From assembly GCA_045596385.1 (NCBI GenBank), contig JAZOCC010000035.1:41235-105234 (forward strand): a stretch of 64,000 bases of DNA, read 5' to 3'. This document shows, one piece after another, positions 50,756-58,488 of the stretch (position 1 is its first letter; every line of letters starts with the position of its first letter). Below the pieces are notes generated by a model. That model was not told the DNA's origin, ran no database searches, and worked only from the letters and a program-made list of their open reading frames with translations. The stretch is from SIG307 sp045596385. Its GTDB lineage: Bacteria; Bacillota; Clostridia; Lachnospirales; Lachnospiraceae. The position numbers were made by a program, and so were the translations under genes.

Positions 50756-51913
50756 CTAACGCACATTCTCCCTTATATAGTCATACGTTTCCTTCTCTGT
50801 GGAAAGAACCTCCTCCAGTGCAGGATTCTCAATTTTTTTATGCGCATTCATGGCCTGTTCGATAAGCTCCGTAATCTGAAGATACCCGATTTTACGTTCC
50901 AAAAACAGGGCCACTGCCATTTCGTTGGCTGCATTATACACCGTCGGCAAACTTCCGCCCTCACGGAATGCATCATAAGCCAGCGCCAGCGCACGGAAGG
51001 TATCCGTATCCGGCTTATAAAACTCAATCTTCTGTAATTCAAAGAAATCCAAACGTTTTCCGAAAAGTGATACCCGGTCCGGATAAGTCATGGCATACTG
51101 AATCGGAAGCTTCATATCCGGGGTGCCCAATTGTGCCAGCACCGCACCGTCGGTAAACTGAATCATGGAATGAATGATGCTCTTCGGCTGTACCACCACT
51201 TCAATCTGCTCCGGGCGAAGGGAAAAGAGCCAACCGGCCTCCATTACCTCAAGACCTTTGTTTACTAACGTGGAAGAATCGATGGTAATCTTACGTCCCA
51301 TGGCCCAGTTCGGATGCTTTAACGCCTGTTCTACTGTAATAGAACCAAGTTCTTCTCTCTTCTTTCCAAGGAAAGGTCCGCCGGATGCAGTCAGCAACAG
51401 TTTTTCCACCGTCTGCTCTCCAGCCCCTTGCAAGCACTGGAAAACAGCGGAATGTTCGCTGTCCACAGGTAAAAGTTTCACATTATATTCTTCCACCAGA
51501 GGCATAATAATATGTCCGGCTGTAACTAAAGTTTCTTTATTAGCCAGGGCAATATCCTTCCCTGCTTTGATGGCAGCAATCGTCGGCAAAATACCGATCA
51601 TACCTACTACCGCATTTACTGTCATATCAGCGTAGCCCTCTGTTGCACAGGCAACCAACCCATCCATCCCACACACTACATCTGTAGAATTTATGTTTTT
51701 CAAGGAAAGTCTTCTCTTTAACTCCCTTGCATCCTCTTCCTTGGTAAGACAGGCCAGCTTCGGCAGAAACTCCGTCACCTGCTGCTCCAGCAAATCGATA
51801 TTACTTCCTGCGGAAAGCGCCACAACTTCAAACTCTTCCGCTCTTTCACGTACAATTTCCAGAGTCTGGGTACCAATGGACCCTGTGGACCCAAGAACTG
51901 CTATTTTTTTCAT
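50756..51913 (-). CDS. dxr: 1-deoxy-D-xylulose-5-phosphate reductoisomerase
   Basis: Dxr converts DXP to MEP with NADPH, the first committed MEP-pathway step. The 385-residue protein has the nucleotide-binding VLGSTGSIGTQTLEIV, ALANKETLV, PVDSEHSA with metal-binding Asp/Glu, LTASGGPF and HPNWAMGRKITIDSSTL. The ATG at 51913 follows GGTGG. Cotranscribed with cdsA and rseP. Confidence 0.97.
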   Translation of the reverse strand: MKKIAVLGSTGSIGTQTLEIVRERAEEFEVVALSAGSNIDLLEQQVTEFLPKLACLTKEEDARELKRRLSLKNINSTDVVCGMDGLVACATEGYADMTVNAVVGMIGILPTIAAIKAGKDIALANKETLVTAGHIIMPLVEEYNVKLLPVDSEHSAVFQCLQGAGEQTVEKLLLTASGGPFLGKKREELGSITVEQALKHPNWAMGRKITIDSSTLVNKGLEVMEAGWLFSLRPEQIEVVVQPKSIIHSMIQFTDGAVLAQLGTPDMKLPIQYAMTYPDRVSLFGKRLDFFELQKIEFYKPDTDTFRALALAYDAFREGGSLPTVYNAANEMAVALFLERKIGYLQITELIEQAMNAHKKIENPALEEVLSTEKETYDYIRENVR

Positions 51914-52002
51914 AAAAACCACCGTTCTTTCCTACTGCTTATCACTTACGGAACAGCTGAACCATAACCGCTGCAAACTATTCCTTTCATTTGTCAAACC
52001 AA

Positions 52003-52806
52003 CTACAGTGCAAAAATCTGCACCATTAAATACACCAGCGGCGCCGTAAATATAATACTGTCAAACCGGTCCAAAATACCTCCGTGACCCGGAATCAGTT
52101 TTCCGTAATCTTTAATCTCATAGTTACGCTTCATTGCAGAAGCCGCCAAATCACCGATTTGGGACACTACAGAAGCCAGAATCCCAATAATAACAAACGC
52201 TACTACCGATACGGATACTCCGTCTACAAAGCGGTTGAGACACGCCGCATAAATGCCCGCAATCAGCGCAGTTCCGGCAATACCGCCGATACACCCCTCT
52301 ACGGACTTCTTCGGGCTAAGCACCGGAAAAGCTTTATGCTTACCGAACAAACAACCAATGCAATACGCACAAGTATCGGAGCCCCAGGTGCCGATGAATA
52401 CCAGCCACAAAAGAAGCATACCGTTGTCTTCTACACGAATTCGGTACAAAAACGACAACAATACCGCTACATATACATAACCGATAAAAGCGGTAAAAAT
52501 CTCTTTTGCGTTATACTTCGGATACCGCACCACATAAATGCCCATCAGTACCAGCAACGCCGCAATCGGCATCAAATCCGCCAGTTCCGTCTTTTCGAAA
52601 AAAAGCAGGGCATCCAAGCCGAGACACATCAACCAGTTCACATAAAACAATGCACTTTTCTCCAGTCCTACCATACGGTGGAATTCAAAAACGCCGATAA
52701 AAGAAATTGCCGTTACCAACGCCCAAAAGACCGGTCCCCCAAGGATGCCGGTCGAAATCACAATTGCTAATAATACAATACCGCTTAACAGTCTCGTAAT
52801 AAACAT
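52003..52806 (-). CDS. cdsA: Phosphatidate cytidylyltransferase
   Basis: 267 residues with about seven membrane segments and the family signature S.MKRNYEIKDYGKLIPGHGGILDRFDS near the C-terminus. CdsA makes CDP-diacylglycerol for phospholipid synthesis. The ATG follows GGAGG. The uppS-cdsA-dxr-rseP order is the standard one for Firmicutes. Confidence 0.95.
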   Translation of the reverse strand: MFITRLLSGIVLLAIVISTGILGGPVFWALVTAISFIGVFEFHRMVGLEKSALFYVNWLMCLGLDALLFFEKTELADLMPIAALLVLMGIYVVRYPKYNAKEIFTAFIGYVYVAVLLSFLYRIRVEDNGMLLLWLVFIGTWGSDTCAYCIGCLFGKHKAFPVLSPKKSVEGCIGGIAGTALIAGIYAACLNRFVDGVSVSVVAFVIIGILASVVSQIGDLAASAMKRNYEIKDYGKLIPGHGGILDRFDSIIFTAPLVYLMVQIFAL

Positions 52807-52836
52807 GATTCCTCCATTAAACAATCCATCCGTCGG

Positions 52837-53547
52837 TTACTTACTCTCCAAACCGCCGAATCGTCTGTTTCTGCTTCCGTAATATACAATTGCTTCTTCC
52901 AAAGCTTTTTTATCAAAATCCGGCCAGAGTACATCCGTAAAATAAAACTCGGAATAAGCCGACTGCCACATTAAGAAATTGGACAAGCGCTGCTCCCCAC
53001 TGGTACGGATTATCAAATCCGGGTCCGGAATTTCTGCCGTATCCAGAGAATTACCGATATCCTCCATGGTCATATCCTCTACGGACTTTCCTTCTGCAGC
53101 AAGCTTTGAAGCCGCCTTCTTTACGGCACGCAATACCTCGTCCCGCCCGCCGTAATTTAATGCTATCTGAAATTGAAGGCCGGTATTCACAGACGATACC
53201 TCCTCCAACCGTTTAATCGATGTAATCATATCCTCCGGTAATACCGATATATCTCCGATAATCCGAACCCGCATGTTATTGTCGGCACACTGCTTAATGG
53301 CATCCTTTAAATAACTGCGTAAAATCTTCATCAAAGCATCGATTTCTTCCTGAGGTCTGGACCAGTTTTCCGTAGAAAACGCATATACCGTCAGGTACTT
53401 TACCCCAAACTTCCAAGCCTCTTCACAAATCTTCCGGACAGTTTTACTGCCCTGGGAATGCCCCACATTACGCGGCATTCCGCGCTTTTTCGCCCATCTT
53501 CCGTTCCCGTCCATAATAATCGCAATATGCTGCGGAACCTTTTCCAT
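52837..53547 (-). CDS. uppS: Undecaprenyl diphosphate synthase (isoprenyl transferase)
   Basis: 236 residues starting MEKVPQHIAIIMDGNGRWAK, with catalytic Asp13, then the family segments TVYAFSTENWSRP, LNYGGRDE and DLIIRTSGEQRLSNFLMWQSAYSE. It makes the C55 lipid carrier for cell-wall synthesis. The start lies eight bases after GGAGG; an in-frame upstream extension of 40 residues is not family-like and overlaps the frr terminator region. Confidence 0.96.
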   Translation of the reverse strand: MEKVPQHIAIIMDGNGRWAKKRGMPRNVGHSQGSKTVRKICEEAWKFGVKYLTVYAFSTENWSRPQEEIDALMKILRSYLKDAIKQCADNNMRVRIIGDISVLPEDMITSIKRLEEVSSVNTGLQFQIALNYGGRDEVLRAVKKAASKLAAEGKSVEDMTMEDIGNSLDTAEIPDPDLIIRTSGEQRLSNFLMWQSAYSEFYFTDVLWPDFDKKALEEAIVYYGSRNRRFGGLESK

Positions 53548-53632
53548 ATCCTCATCCTCCGGATATCTTTTTACATAATATGCACCCACACGGTGCCAAA
53601 AACATATGATTAAAACTACAATGCGAAAAAAG

Positions 53633-53681
53633 AGAGGGTGTCTACGGTTCTCATCCCTAAGACTCAACCGGGACCCCCTCT
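53633..53681 (-). terminator. Terminator of the bactofilin-pyrH-frr operon
   Basis: A long interrupted stem (AGAGGG...GTC...GGTT pairing with AACC...GAC...CCCTCT) is followed by six T residues on the minus strand, between frr and uppS. Confidence 0.75.
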
Positions 53682-53751
53682 GTCCTTATGTTTTCATCAC
53701 ATTACATGTTCCGATATCAAACGTGTTTCTGTGCAAACTCATTCCGTAAAC

Positions 53752-54306
53752 TTATACGGTAAGAATCTCTGCGGACTTGTTATCCGTCATCTTGTCAACT
53801 TCCGCAACATACTTATCGGTCATCTTCTGGATTTCATCCTCGATGCTCTTCTGCTCGTCCTCGGAAATCTCGTTTGCCTTTGCTGCCTTCTTAATGGCAT
53901 CGTTCGCATCACGACGAACGTTACGGATGGCAACCTTTGCGTTCTCAGCCTGCTTCTTTACGTCCTTTACAAGCTCCTTTCGTCTGTCCTCAGTAAGCTC
54001 CGGGAATACAAGACGGATGATCTTACCGTCATTGCTCGGGGTAAGTCCGATATCGGAAGCAAGAATTGCCTTCTCGATTTCCTTAATCATCTTTGCTTCC
54101 CATGGCTGAATCTGGATAATTCTCGCTTCCGGCACGGAAACGTTTGCAACAGCCTGGATTGCGGACGGTGTGCCGTAATAATCCACTCTGAGCTTATCCA
54201 GAACGTGCGGGTTTGCACGACCTGCGCGGATGGTGGTAAATGCTTCTGCGAGAGCATCTACAGACTTCTGCATCTTTGCTTCAAACGGTACTACTCTTTC
54301 ATTCAT
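53752..54306 (-). CDS. frr: Ribosome recycling factor
   Basis: 184 residues with the three-helix-bundle pattern RAGRANPHVLDKLRVDYYGTP, VPEARIIQIQPWE and AKVAIRNVRRDAND. It splits post-termination ribosomes with EF-G. Length and sequence are standard. It is 65 bases after pyrH. Confidence 0.97.
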   Translation of the reverse strand: MNERVVPFEAKMQKSVDALAEAFTTIRAGRANPHVLDKLRVDYYGTPSAIQAVANVSVPEARIIQIQPWEAKMIKEIEKAILASDIGLTPSNDGKIIRLVFPELTEDRRKELVKDVKKQAENAKVAIRNVRRDANDAIKKAAKANEISEDEQKSIEDEIQKMTDKYVAEVDKMTDNKSAEILTV

Positions 54307-54371
54307 TGTTGTTCTCTCCTCTTATTGCTTTATGATGTAACCGACTGATTATGCAGCCGTTTCATTTCGTA

Positions 54372-55073
54372 TTACGGAGTCACAGTGGTACCGATCGGCT
54401 GGCCGTTGGCTGCCTTTACAATACCGTTCTCCTCGTCTAACGAAAAGATAAATAACGGAACCTTATGTTCCATACACATAACCGTAGCGGTCATGTCGAG
54501 AATCTTTAATTTTCTTTCCAATACTTCTTCAAAGGAAATGGTATCAAAACGCTTTGCGTTCGGATTCTCCTTCGGGTCGCTGTCGTATACGCCGTCTACC
54601 GCACGTGCCATAAGTATCACATCGGTATCCAGTTCGATGGCACGAAGGGATGTCGCCGTATCGGTAGAAAACATCGGATGTCCCGTACCGCCGGCTAAGA
54701 ATACTACCTTGCCTGCCTTCAAATCATTTACAGCCTTATCCTTCGTAAACAATTCGGTAAAACTGCCGCACTGAAACGGCGTATATACCGCCGTATCCAT
54801 TCCACAGAAGCGGAAAATCTCGGATACATAAATACAATTCATCACCGTAGCCAGGCAACCGATGTGATCCGCCTTAATACGATCGATGGTCTCGGAGCTT
54901 CTGCCGCGCCAGAAATTACCGCCGCCGATTACTACTGCCACTTCAATTCCCGCATCTACCAACTGCTTTACCTGCTTGCCTACCGCAACACAGGTGTCCT
55001 CGTCAAATCCCGTCTTCTTATCGCCGGCAAGTGCCTCGCCGGAAAGTTTTAATAATACTCTCTTATAAGCCAT
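54372..55073 (-). CDS. pyrH: UMP kinase
   Basis: 233 residues of the amino-acid-kinase fold: LLKLSGEALAG, VIGGGNFWRGR, AVDGVYDSDPK and DMTATVMC. It phosphorylates UMP to UDP and is usually feedback-controlled by UTP. It is followed by frr and preceded, with a 14-base gap, by a bactofilin gene in the place where tsf or rpsB often lies. Confidence 0.97.
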   Translation of the reverse strand: MAYKRVLLKLSGEALAGDKKTGFDEDTCVAVGKQVKQLVDAGIEVAVVIGGGNFWRGRSSETIDRIKADHIGCLATVMNCIYVSEIFRFCGMDTAVYTPFQCGSFTELFTKDKAVNDLKAGKVVFLAGGTGHPMFSTDTATSLRAIELDTDVILMARAVDGVYDSDPKENPNAKRFDTISFEEVLERKLKILDMTATVMCMEHKVPLFIFSLDEENGIVKAANGQPIGTTVTP

Positions 55074-55087
55074 AATTTCCTCGTATC

Positions 55088-55777
55088 CTATTCAAAAATA
55101 TTGTCAATCTCAACAGATGCGTAAGCAAGAGAACAGAAGCCCTCAAGCACTGCACCGTTGTTCATCTGTACAGACTTTGCCTTTACGTTACCCTTAATGA
55201 TGGCTGTAGAATCGATCACTACCGGTCCCTTCACATCGATTTCACCCTTAACCGCACCTGCGATTACGCCGGAGGTCGCAACGATATCACCGATGATTAC
55301 GGTACCCAGACCGATCTTTACGCTGCCTTCACTGGTAATGTTGCCCTCTAAACGGTCGGTATTTACATATACCTCGGCTGCCATAGCATTACCGGTTACC
55401 TTACCGGAAATGGTCAGCTTACCGAGACACTCGATGTCACCGTTAATGGTTCCCATGACATCCAAAGAACAATCGGAAATAATACTACCGTTGATGGTGG
55501 TGCCCTTCGTAATCACAGTTACACCCTCCGGGTCAGCCTCTGCCGGACGTTCGTTCTGTACTGCCGGACTCTCGGTCTCGCTCTGCTCCGGCTCAGCCTC
55601 TGCCGGTTCCTCCTCTTCTTCCGGTGCTACCAGAGAATCATCCTCCATTAAACTGTCCAAAAGCTCTAAATCCACATCGTCCTGTTCTTCTTCGGAAACA
55701 ACGGTGAACAAATCATCTTTTGTGTTTAACTCATCGTTCTGTACTGCATCCTCTTTTACATCTTTAAAAATACTCAT
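55088..55777 (-). CDS. Bactofilin (polymer-forming cytoskeletal protein)
   Basis: 229 residues. An acidic, probably disordered N-terminus (about 1-85, Glu/Asp/Pro-rich) precedes a right-handed beta-helix bactofilin domain (about 86-215), visible as repeated strands such as VITKGTTINGSI, CLGKLTISGKVTGNA, TSEGSVKIGLGTVIIGDI and DVKGPVVIDSTAIIKGNVKA. Bactofilins polymerise without nucleotide and organise envelope enzymes and shape. The ATG follows AAAGGAG. Linkage to pyrH-frr is not the usual arrangement. Confidence 0.88.
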   Translation of the reverse strand: MSIFKDVKEDAVQNDELNTKDDLFTVVSEEEQDDVDLELLDSLMEDDSLVAPEEEEEPAEAEPEQSETESPAVQNERPAEADPEGVTVITKGTTINGSIISDCSLDVMGTINGDIECLGKLTISGKVTGNAMAAEVYVNTDRLEGNITSEGSVKIGLGTVIIGDIVATSGVIAGAVKGEIDVKGPVVIDSTAIIKGNVKAKSVQMNNGAVLEGFCSLAYASVEIDNIFE

Positions 55778-55847
55778 GGAAACTCCTTTCTTTTGCACAT
55801 CCTTTATAATAACAAAATTACATTCTCAAATAATCCGCAACTTGCTT

Positions 55848-55862
55848 CGTTGTAATACAACG
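55848..55862. promoter_or_regulatory. Perfect 15-base palindrome upstream of the bactofilin gene
   Basis: CGTTGTA-A-TACAACG is a perfect seven-base dyad around one base, 70 bases ahead of the bactofilin ATG and ten bases past the preceding gene. The one-base centre makes an RNA hairpin unlikely, so a protein-binding site is inferred. Confidence 0.45.
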
Positions 55863-55871
55863 TTCACCTGT

Positions 55872-57485
55872 CTACAGATACTTCTGTAACGTTGCTCTCA
55901 CAGCGCCTTCTCCCGCAATCATCTCACAGAACATCGTCTCGATACGTTCCGCAAGGCCTGCCTCACACAAATCCACCGCAAACAATGTTTTATTGGAAAG
56001 CACGGGCTTCAATTGTCCCGTATAACTTGCCGGATTACCGAACTCTACGGTCTTTAAGGACTCCTGTACACCTGCTGCCGTCGGATCCGGACTGATTTCC
56101 ATCGGTGCACCGTTATCGTAAACTCCCATCAGGTAACGAAGCCATCCCGCAATCGCCAACGGAATATACACCAAATCCGTAATCTTTAACGTATCGCTTG
56201 CCAGATAAGACTTCATAGTCTCGCCGAAACGAATCGGAACCTTAAGGCCGGTATCCGTGGCAATACGCTGCGGCATATCCGGAATAAACGGATTCGGAAG
56301 ACGTTCTTCAATAACTTCCTTGATGAAATCTCTTGGAGATAAAATCTTCGGGTCAACCACCACCGGCATTCCCTCATCATAACCGATTTTCTCTACAAGG
56401 AGCTTTAAATCCGCATCCTTCATCTCATCCGCAATCTTCGTATACCCCAGCACACAGCCATATACAGCCAGTGCGGTATGCAAAGGATTGAGACATGTCG
56501 TTACCTTCATGCGCTCCGTATTATTTACGGTATCCCTATCGGTCATATAAACGCCCGCCTTCTCAAGCGCCGGTCTGCCGTTCGGGAACTTGTCCTCTAC
56601 TACCAGGTACTGCGGAATCTCCGCATTGACAAACGGTGCAATATAAGTGTTTCTGGATGTCACCACCGGTGCCATATCCGCTACGCCAAGCTCCGTAAGC
56701 GCCATTTCCACACTCTCCGCCGGACGCGGTGTAATCTTGTCAATCATGGACCACGGGAACGCTACCTGTGCCTCATCGGAAAGATATGCCACAAACTCCG
56801 GGGAAACAAAACCACGTTTTTCCCATTCCTTTGCAATGGTCAAAACGGAAGTCTGAAGTTTCTCGCCGTTATGGCTGCAGTTATCCATACTTACCAATGC
56901 AAGCTTATGTGCACCTGCATTAAAACGCTTCCACATCAGCGCCGTCACCACACTCATGGCATGGGTGGCGCTCTCCGGCCCCTTCTCTAAATCGGAAACT
57001 ACCACGGGAAGGAAATTGCCGTGAATATCTTCCAGTGCATAGCCCTTCTCCGTAATGGTAAAGCTTACCATCTGGAGCTCAGGGTTTTCAAAAATAGCGG
57101 ACAATTTCGCAAGCTCATCCGGACGCTCCTTACAAGCACAATAGGCCTCCGTAATACTTGCTACCACGGAATTTACCATGCCGCCGTCCGGCTTCAGGCC
57201 AACCAACAATGCCAGACTGTCAAACGGACGGTAAATCTTGTCCACAATATCAAAATCAAAGGTCTCAGCCGCAATAATACCGCTCTTTGCCAGTCCCTGA
57301 TTGAGCAGTGACTGCTGCAACACAGCGATAAAACCACGGAAAATGTTACCTGCACCGAAATGCACCCACACCGGATGCTCAGCCGTATGTGCAGCTACTT
57401 CCGCCACATCATACTGCGGCAGGGAAATCCCTGCACTCTCATATCCCGCACGGTCGGATAGACCGTCTCTCGTCAAATATAACAT
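55872..57485 (-). CDS. Mannitol dehydrogenase family protein (fructuronate reductase/mannonate dehydrogenase-like)
   Basis: 537 residues with an N-terminal Rossmann region (HFGAGNIFRGFIAVL), a central LALVSMDNCSHNGEKL segment with the catalytic Lys-type region of long-chain polyol dehydrogenases and a VTTCLNPLHTALAV helical domain. Members oxidise mannitol, altronate or mannonate with NAD(P). Which sugar is used here cannot be told. A promoter lies upstream and the gene is probably monocistronic. The ATG follows GGAGG. Confidence 0.83.
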   Translation of the reverse strand: MLYLTRDGLSDRAGYESAGISLPQYDVAEVAAHTAEHPVWVHFGAGNIFRGFIAVLQQSLLNQGLAKSGIIAAETFDFDIVDKIYRPFDSLALLVGLKPDGGMVNSVVASITEAYCACKERPDELAKLSAIFENPELQMVSFTITEKGYALEDIHGNFLPVVVSDLEKGPESATHAMSVVTALMWKRFNAGAHKLALVSMDNCSHNGEKLQTSVLTIAKEWEKRGFVSPEFVAYLSDEAQVAFPWSMIDKITPRPAESVEMALTELGVADMAPVVTSRNTYIAPFVNAEIPQYLVVEDKFPNGRPALEKAGVYMTDRDTVNNTERMKVTTCLNPLHTALAVYGCVLGYTKIADEMKDADLKLLVEKIGYDEGMPVVVDPKILSPRDFIKEVIEERLPNPFIPDMPQRIATDTGLKVPIRFGETMKSYLASDTLKITDLVYIPLAIAGWLRYLMGVYDNGAPMEISPDPTAAGVQESLKTVEFGNPASYTGQLKPVLSNKTLFAVDLCEAGLAERIETMFCEMIAGEGAVRATLQKYL

Positions 57486-57526
57486 AAAACGCCTCCATGG
57501 AAAATCTGAATAATCCCCCACAGTTT

Positions 57527-57555
57527 AGTATACCCCAGGCAATTCAAAATTGCAA
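57527..57555 (-). promoter_or_regulatory. Promoter of the mannitol dehydrogenase family gene
   Basis: TTGCAA (57555-57550), 17 bases, TATACT (57532-57527) on the minus strand. A GCAAT/ATTGC inverted repeat covers the -35 box and the start of the spacer, a possible operator. Confidence 0.7.
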
Positions 57556-57578
57556 TACGAAGCTGAAAAAACTCACAA

Positions 57579-58304
57579 TTATTTCTTCTGTATCCCCTGG
57601 GTAAACATGTAACTTCCGATGCCCACCGCAATGGTCAGATTCAGAGAATCCACATCCGGTGTCTGCGGAATGATAATGCTTTGGCCGTAGGACGCAAATT
57701 CCTCCGGCAGTCCCGTGGCTTCGTTACCAAAGACAAGGGAAAACAGCTTCGGCTTCGGAACATCGGACACTGTAAGCTGCCGCTCTCCGGTTAACATAAA
57801 GCAAAACACCTCATGGTCCGGGAAATCCTTCCGGTAATCCGCAAAATCCTCGTAATACTTGTGACGAAGACGGAACAACGCCCCCATGGAGGACCGTACC
57901 GCCTTCGGGTGAAAGGAATCCACGCCCGGTGCGATAATAGAAATATCATAGATCCCCATGGCCGCCGCAGTACGTAAAATCGTACCGAGATTTCCCATGT
58001 TGCTGGGATTTACCAATACGATATGGGGCGCATCCTTCTTTAATTCTTCCGTATACTTTTCAAACACACCGATAACAAAACAGTTCTCCTTATCGGAAAG
58101 TCGTGCAATCTGCTTATCCGCAATGGTCACAGGAATCTTATGTTTTGCACATAATTCATCTATAGTGGCCTTTTCCGGGAAGGTGGAATGCACCAGTACC
58201 TCCCTCACCGCCTTTGGACGGCATTTTAATAATTCAATGGTCGGGAACGCTCCTAATGTATAGGAATAGTCCACGCCTTTTTTATATGGTTTGATCGGTT
58301 CCAT
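57579..58304 (-). CDS. SpoU/TrmH-family RNA 2-prime-O-methyltransferase
   Basis: 241 residues. A substrate-binding N-terminal domain (about 1-85) precedes the SPOUT knot with motif 1 NPSNMGNLGTILRTAAAMGI, motif 2 FGNEATGLPEE and motif 3 SLNLTIAVGIGSY. It methylates rRNA or tRNA ribose; the target is not predictable. The ATG follows GAGGAG. An unusual inverted repeat surrounds its promoter. Confidence 0.9.
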   Translation of the reverse strand: MEPIKPYKKGVDYSYTLGAFPTIELLKCRPKAVREVLVHSTFPEKATIDELCAKHKIPVTIADKQIARLSDKENCFVIGVFEKYTEELKKDAPHIVLVNPSNMGNLGTILRTAAAMGIYDISIIAPGVDSFHPKAVRSSMGALFRLRHKYYEDFADYRKDFPDHEVFCFMLTGERQLTVSDVPKPKLFSLVFGNEATGLPEEFASYGQSIIIPQTPDVDSLNLTIAVGIGSYMFTQGIQKK

Positions 58305-58350
58305 AGAGTTCTCCTCTCTCAATATATTCCACAGAAACCCTGTTTCATCT

Positions 58351-58399
58351 ATACAATAAATTCTTAATCCAAATTTATTGTATCATAAATTTACAAAAT
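58351..58399 (-). promoter_or_regulatory. Promoter of the methyltransferase gene within a 12-base inverted repeat
   Basis: Perfect arms ATACAATAAATT (58351-58362) and AATTTATTGTAT (58372-58383) around nine bases. On the minus strand the -10 box TACAAT (58382-58377) lies inside one arm, with TTGTCA 16 bases upstream at about 58399-58404. The repeat is well placed as a repressor site. Confidence 0.5.
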
Positions 58400-58411
58400 G
58401 ACAATAGCAAT

Positions 58412-58443
58412 AAAAAAACAGCCCGATATCGGACTGTTTTTTT
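58412..58443. terminator. Bidirectional terminator after the surface protein gene
   Basis: A CCGATATCGG palindrome inside ACAG/CTGT arms, flanked by runs of A and T. T-runs of about seven on both strands. Confidence 0.8.
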
Positions 58444-58488
58444 AAATGTTTTCTTTTATTTTTCTGTTACATACAGATAGTTAAATCG

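Noticed and set aside
52084..52770. 228-codon plus-strand frame
   Set aside because: Opposite cdsA, without start signals; composition (His/Arg-rich) is typical of an antisense shadow.
53548..53667. 40-residue N-terminal extension of UppS
   Set aside because: Not family-like, reaches into the upstream terminator, and the internal ATG has GGAGG at eight bases.
53638..54348. 236-codon plus-strand frame over frr
   Set aside because: Starts inside the frr terminator region and mirrors frr codons; no independent evidence.
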